A stretch of DNA of 64,000 bases from Valencia hispanica (Eukaryota; Chordata; Actinopteri; Cyprinodontiformes; Valenciidae). The stretch spans positions 14,605,235-14,669,234 of the forward strand of contig OY747712.1 in NCBI GenBank assembly GCA_963556495.2, in the 5' to 3' direction. This document shows positions 62,040 through 64,000 of the stretch, piece after piece (within the stretch, counting starts at the first letter, position 1; each line of letters begins with the position of its first letter). Under the pieces are notes generated by a model. It was not told the DNA's origin. It did not search any database and saw only the letters and a list, made by a program, of their open reading frames with translations. A program made the position numbers and the translations under genes.

Positions 62040-63010
62040 AAGCCTTAGGAGTGATCAGATTTCTTGGGAAGCTCCCCCAAATTCTTGAATGGATTTTTCT
62101 CGACAATCGTCTCAAGGCTGCGGTTATTCCCTGTTGGTGATGCATCTTTTTCTTCCACTCAGCTTTCTATGAATATGCTGGAGTATATTACTTTGAACAA
62201 CAGAAGTTCAGGGAACCTTTACAGGCTTTTTGAGTTAATTAGCTGATTAGGGTGTGACGCCATGAGTTTCCAATATTTAACATTTTCACAATATAGATTT
62301 TTTTAGGTATTTCTTTTTTTTTTAGATGAACTTGTTTATGTAGGTCCTTCCACGTATTGGATCTTGTGATATCACAGATCGTAAAGGATCTCTGTTCTTG
62401 ACTTGCTGACCTCCCTTTTTTATATGTAGTACATTACTTATTGGGATGGGAAATATGAAGTGTCAACATTGTTTGTAAGTTTAAACAAACATGGAAAAGA
62501 ACTGCAGTTTCATCTGGTGTTTTTAAAGCAAACAATCCTAAAGAAAAACTGAAAGTTGTTATGACTAGAAACTAGAGTCGACTAGAGGTGTAGGGATTAG
62601 ATTTATTAGATACAGTTATTAGACAAACACAAGACATACTTTTACAGGTATTTTTAACCAGACTACAAATAACTTTTAAAAATATGTATATATATATATA
62701 TTTTTTTTTTTTTATTAGGCAAGGCAAGTTTATTTGTATATCACGTTTCAGACTCAAGGCAATTTAAAATGCTTTACATAGTGGAAAAAATAAAACAACA
62801 AACAAGCAGTGGGAAAATAAAGGCGAACGATGAAAAGGTGAACAGTACACCAGCCTAACGATGACCATCCTGTGTGATCAGATCAGTTACACATTTTATA
62901 TGTAGAAAAACAAAACATAGCCACGACACCTAGCAGAAAACAGGCCCGCTAATGTTTCCGTGACATCACAGCTACATGAATGACTTGTGGTAGATAATTA
63001 ATCAGGCGTC
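62040..63010. repeat. Composite dispersed repeat, copy 2
   Basis: Second copy of the unit at 36990-37700 (TTAGGGTGTGACGCCAT, GTCCTTCCACGTATTGG, CTTGTGATATCACAGAT, CATCCTGTGTGATCAGATC, CAGGCCCGCTAATG). It is lengthened by an L2-type tail at about 62717-62850. An (AT)n run and a T tract lie at 62685-62715. Confidence 0.6.
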
Positions 63011-63225
63011 AACACAGCTAAGATTGATCTGCCTTTTTGTGTAGTTAATGTGGTTTAGATGATAAAAAGCTCGCCTGTACTATCTTACCAGACGTGACCT
63101 GATTGGGAAATGGAGAATAAATGTGGGACTTTAGAGAGCTCGGCATCAGCGCAGAGTTTTTAACCCGTAAAGCCGCCGACGGCATCGCTTGGCGCTGCTT
63201 AAATGTGCCTGGACGCACTACACAT

Positions 63226-63603
63226 TAGGGTATGTGTTCTGGTAAAAACCTGATGATACGATATAACGTGATACTATGAGTTAGACAATATATTGTGATT
63301 TTTTAAAACTTAATTCAACTGTAGAAAAACGGTCACAGCATTTTAAACACTCCAACTTGTTTCATACTTTTAACACATCCAGTTTTATTACTAGATCTGG
63401 TTGATCCAGTGGAACGAAGAAGGTGAAAACAGGCCACCAACTACCAGTCATACTTTTTTATTTTTTATTTTACTTCAAAAATGACTGTCATCATTAATGG
63501 TTTTATTCAAACAAAAACAAAAAATCGATGCATTGCTTTTGAATATCGTTACAATATCGTGACATAAAATATTGCGATATATCGATATGTTCTTACATCC
63601 CTA
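63226..63603 (+). mobile_element. hAT MITE family TAGGGATGT, copy 4
   Basis: Starts TAGGGTATGTG and ends TCTTACATCCCTA. Flanks CTACACAT (63218-63225) and CTAAACAT (63604-63611) agree at seven of eight bases. Confidence 0.88.
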
Positions 63604-64000
63604 CTAAACATTTTCTTCTTGGTGGTAATTTTAACGAAGTGATTACTGCAGTGGGTGCAACTCCAAAAAGGCTATATAAAAAATATTGGCCAAAAATTTA
63701 CTCATCTAAGTACCGATTTGGCTTTTTTCAGACATTTATTTTTTAAAACTGAGAGCCGTCCAGGTGACGACACCTTTAGGAGACTCATGTCCTTCAATGT
63801 GTCAAAGAAAAGATTGTATTCAGACGGACAAATCAATGCAGGGGTCACCATCGTCCTCAGTGTGTCTTGAGCGCATTCACACCTATATTCGGCACTGTTC
63901 GCACTCGGCAGGATCCCTTGGGATGCATGCAAGCGCCAGGTGTTATTAGGGCCGTTTGATTTCCATACAAGGTGATCAAATACAGTCCAGAATAATTATA

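Overview
The window looks like intron-rich chromosomal DNA of a teleost fish. It carries four vertebrate developmental and trafficking genes on the + strand, in an order that matches the block on human chromosome 18p11. Between and inside them sits a dense load of fish-type transposons (Tc1/mariner, hAT, L2/RTE/Tx1-type LINEs, SINE-like repeats, LTR fragments) and very long tetranucleotide satellites. No species can be named from the sequence alone.

Layout: (1) 1-6254, the 3' part of TWSG1, a secreted BMP modulator, in three exons with its 3'UTR to about 6565. (2) 6.6-14.4 kb, a repeat-filled intergenic stretch, including a long-inverted-repeat DNA element that carries an inserted LINE with a clean target-site duplication. 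(3) about 14.42-35.64 kb, RALBP1: a probable promoter with untranslated first exon near 14.45-14.53 kb, nine coding exons from 19231 to 34562, and a 3'UTR. Its introns hold nested LINE/MITE insertions and two huge tetranucleotide arrays, (TGGA)n at 21.6-24.8 kb and (TCCA)n at 26.3-29.0 kb, in opposite orientation around two coding exons. (4) 39187-51583, RAB31, a Rab5-subfamily GTPase, seven coding exons, with a nearly complete Tc1-like transposon in one intron and LTR, Tc1 and Penelope-like relics in others. (5) 53.7-55.5 kb, a decayed second Tc1 element. (6) 58927-58984, the first coding exon of VAPA, an ER membrane contact-site protein; the rest of the window is its first intron.

The four genes are not an operon and do not form one pathway: TWSG1 acts outside the cell on BMP, RALBP1 links Ral to Cdc42/Rac and endocytosis, RAB31 works in TGN/endosome transport, and VAPA tethers the ER to other membranes. 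The structural interest lies in the repeats: a hAT-type MITE present four times with recognisable 8-bp target duplications, nested insertions that give relative ages, opposed satellite arrays able to pair in RALBP1 pre-mRNA, and a hammerhead-like fold in a probable Penelope relic. All exon calls were made by reading splice sites and protein similarity by eye; no alignment was run.
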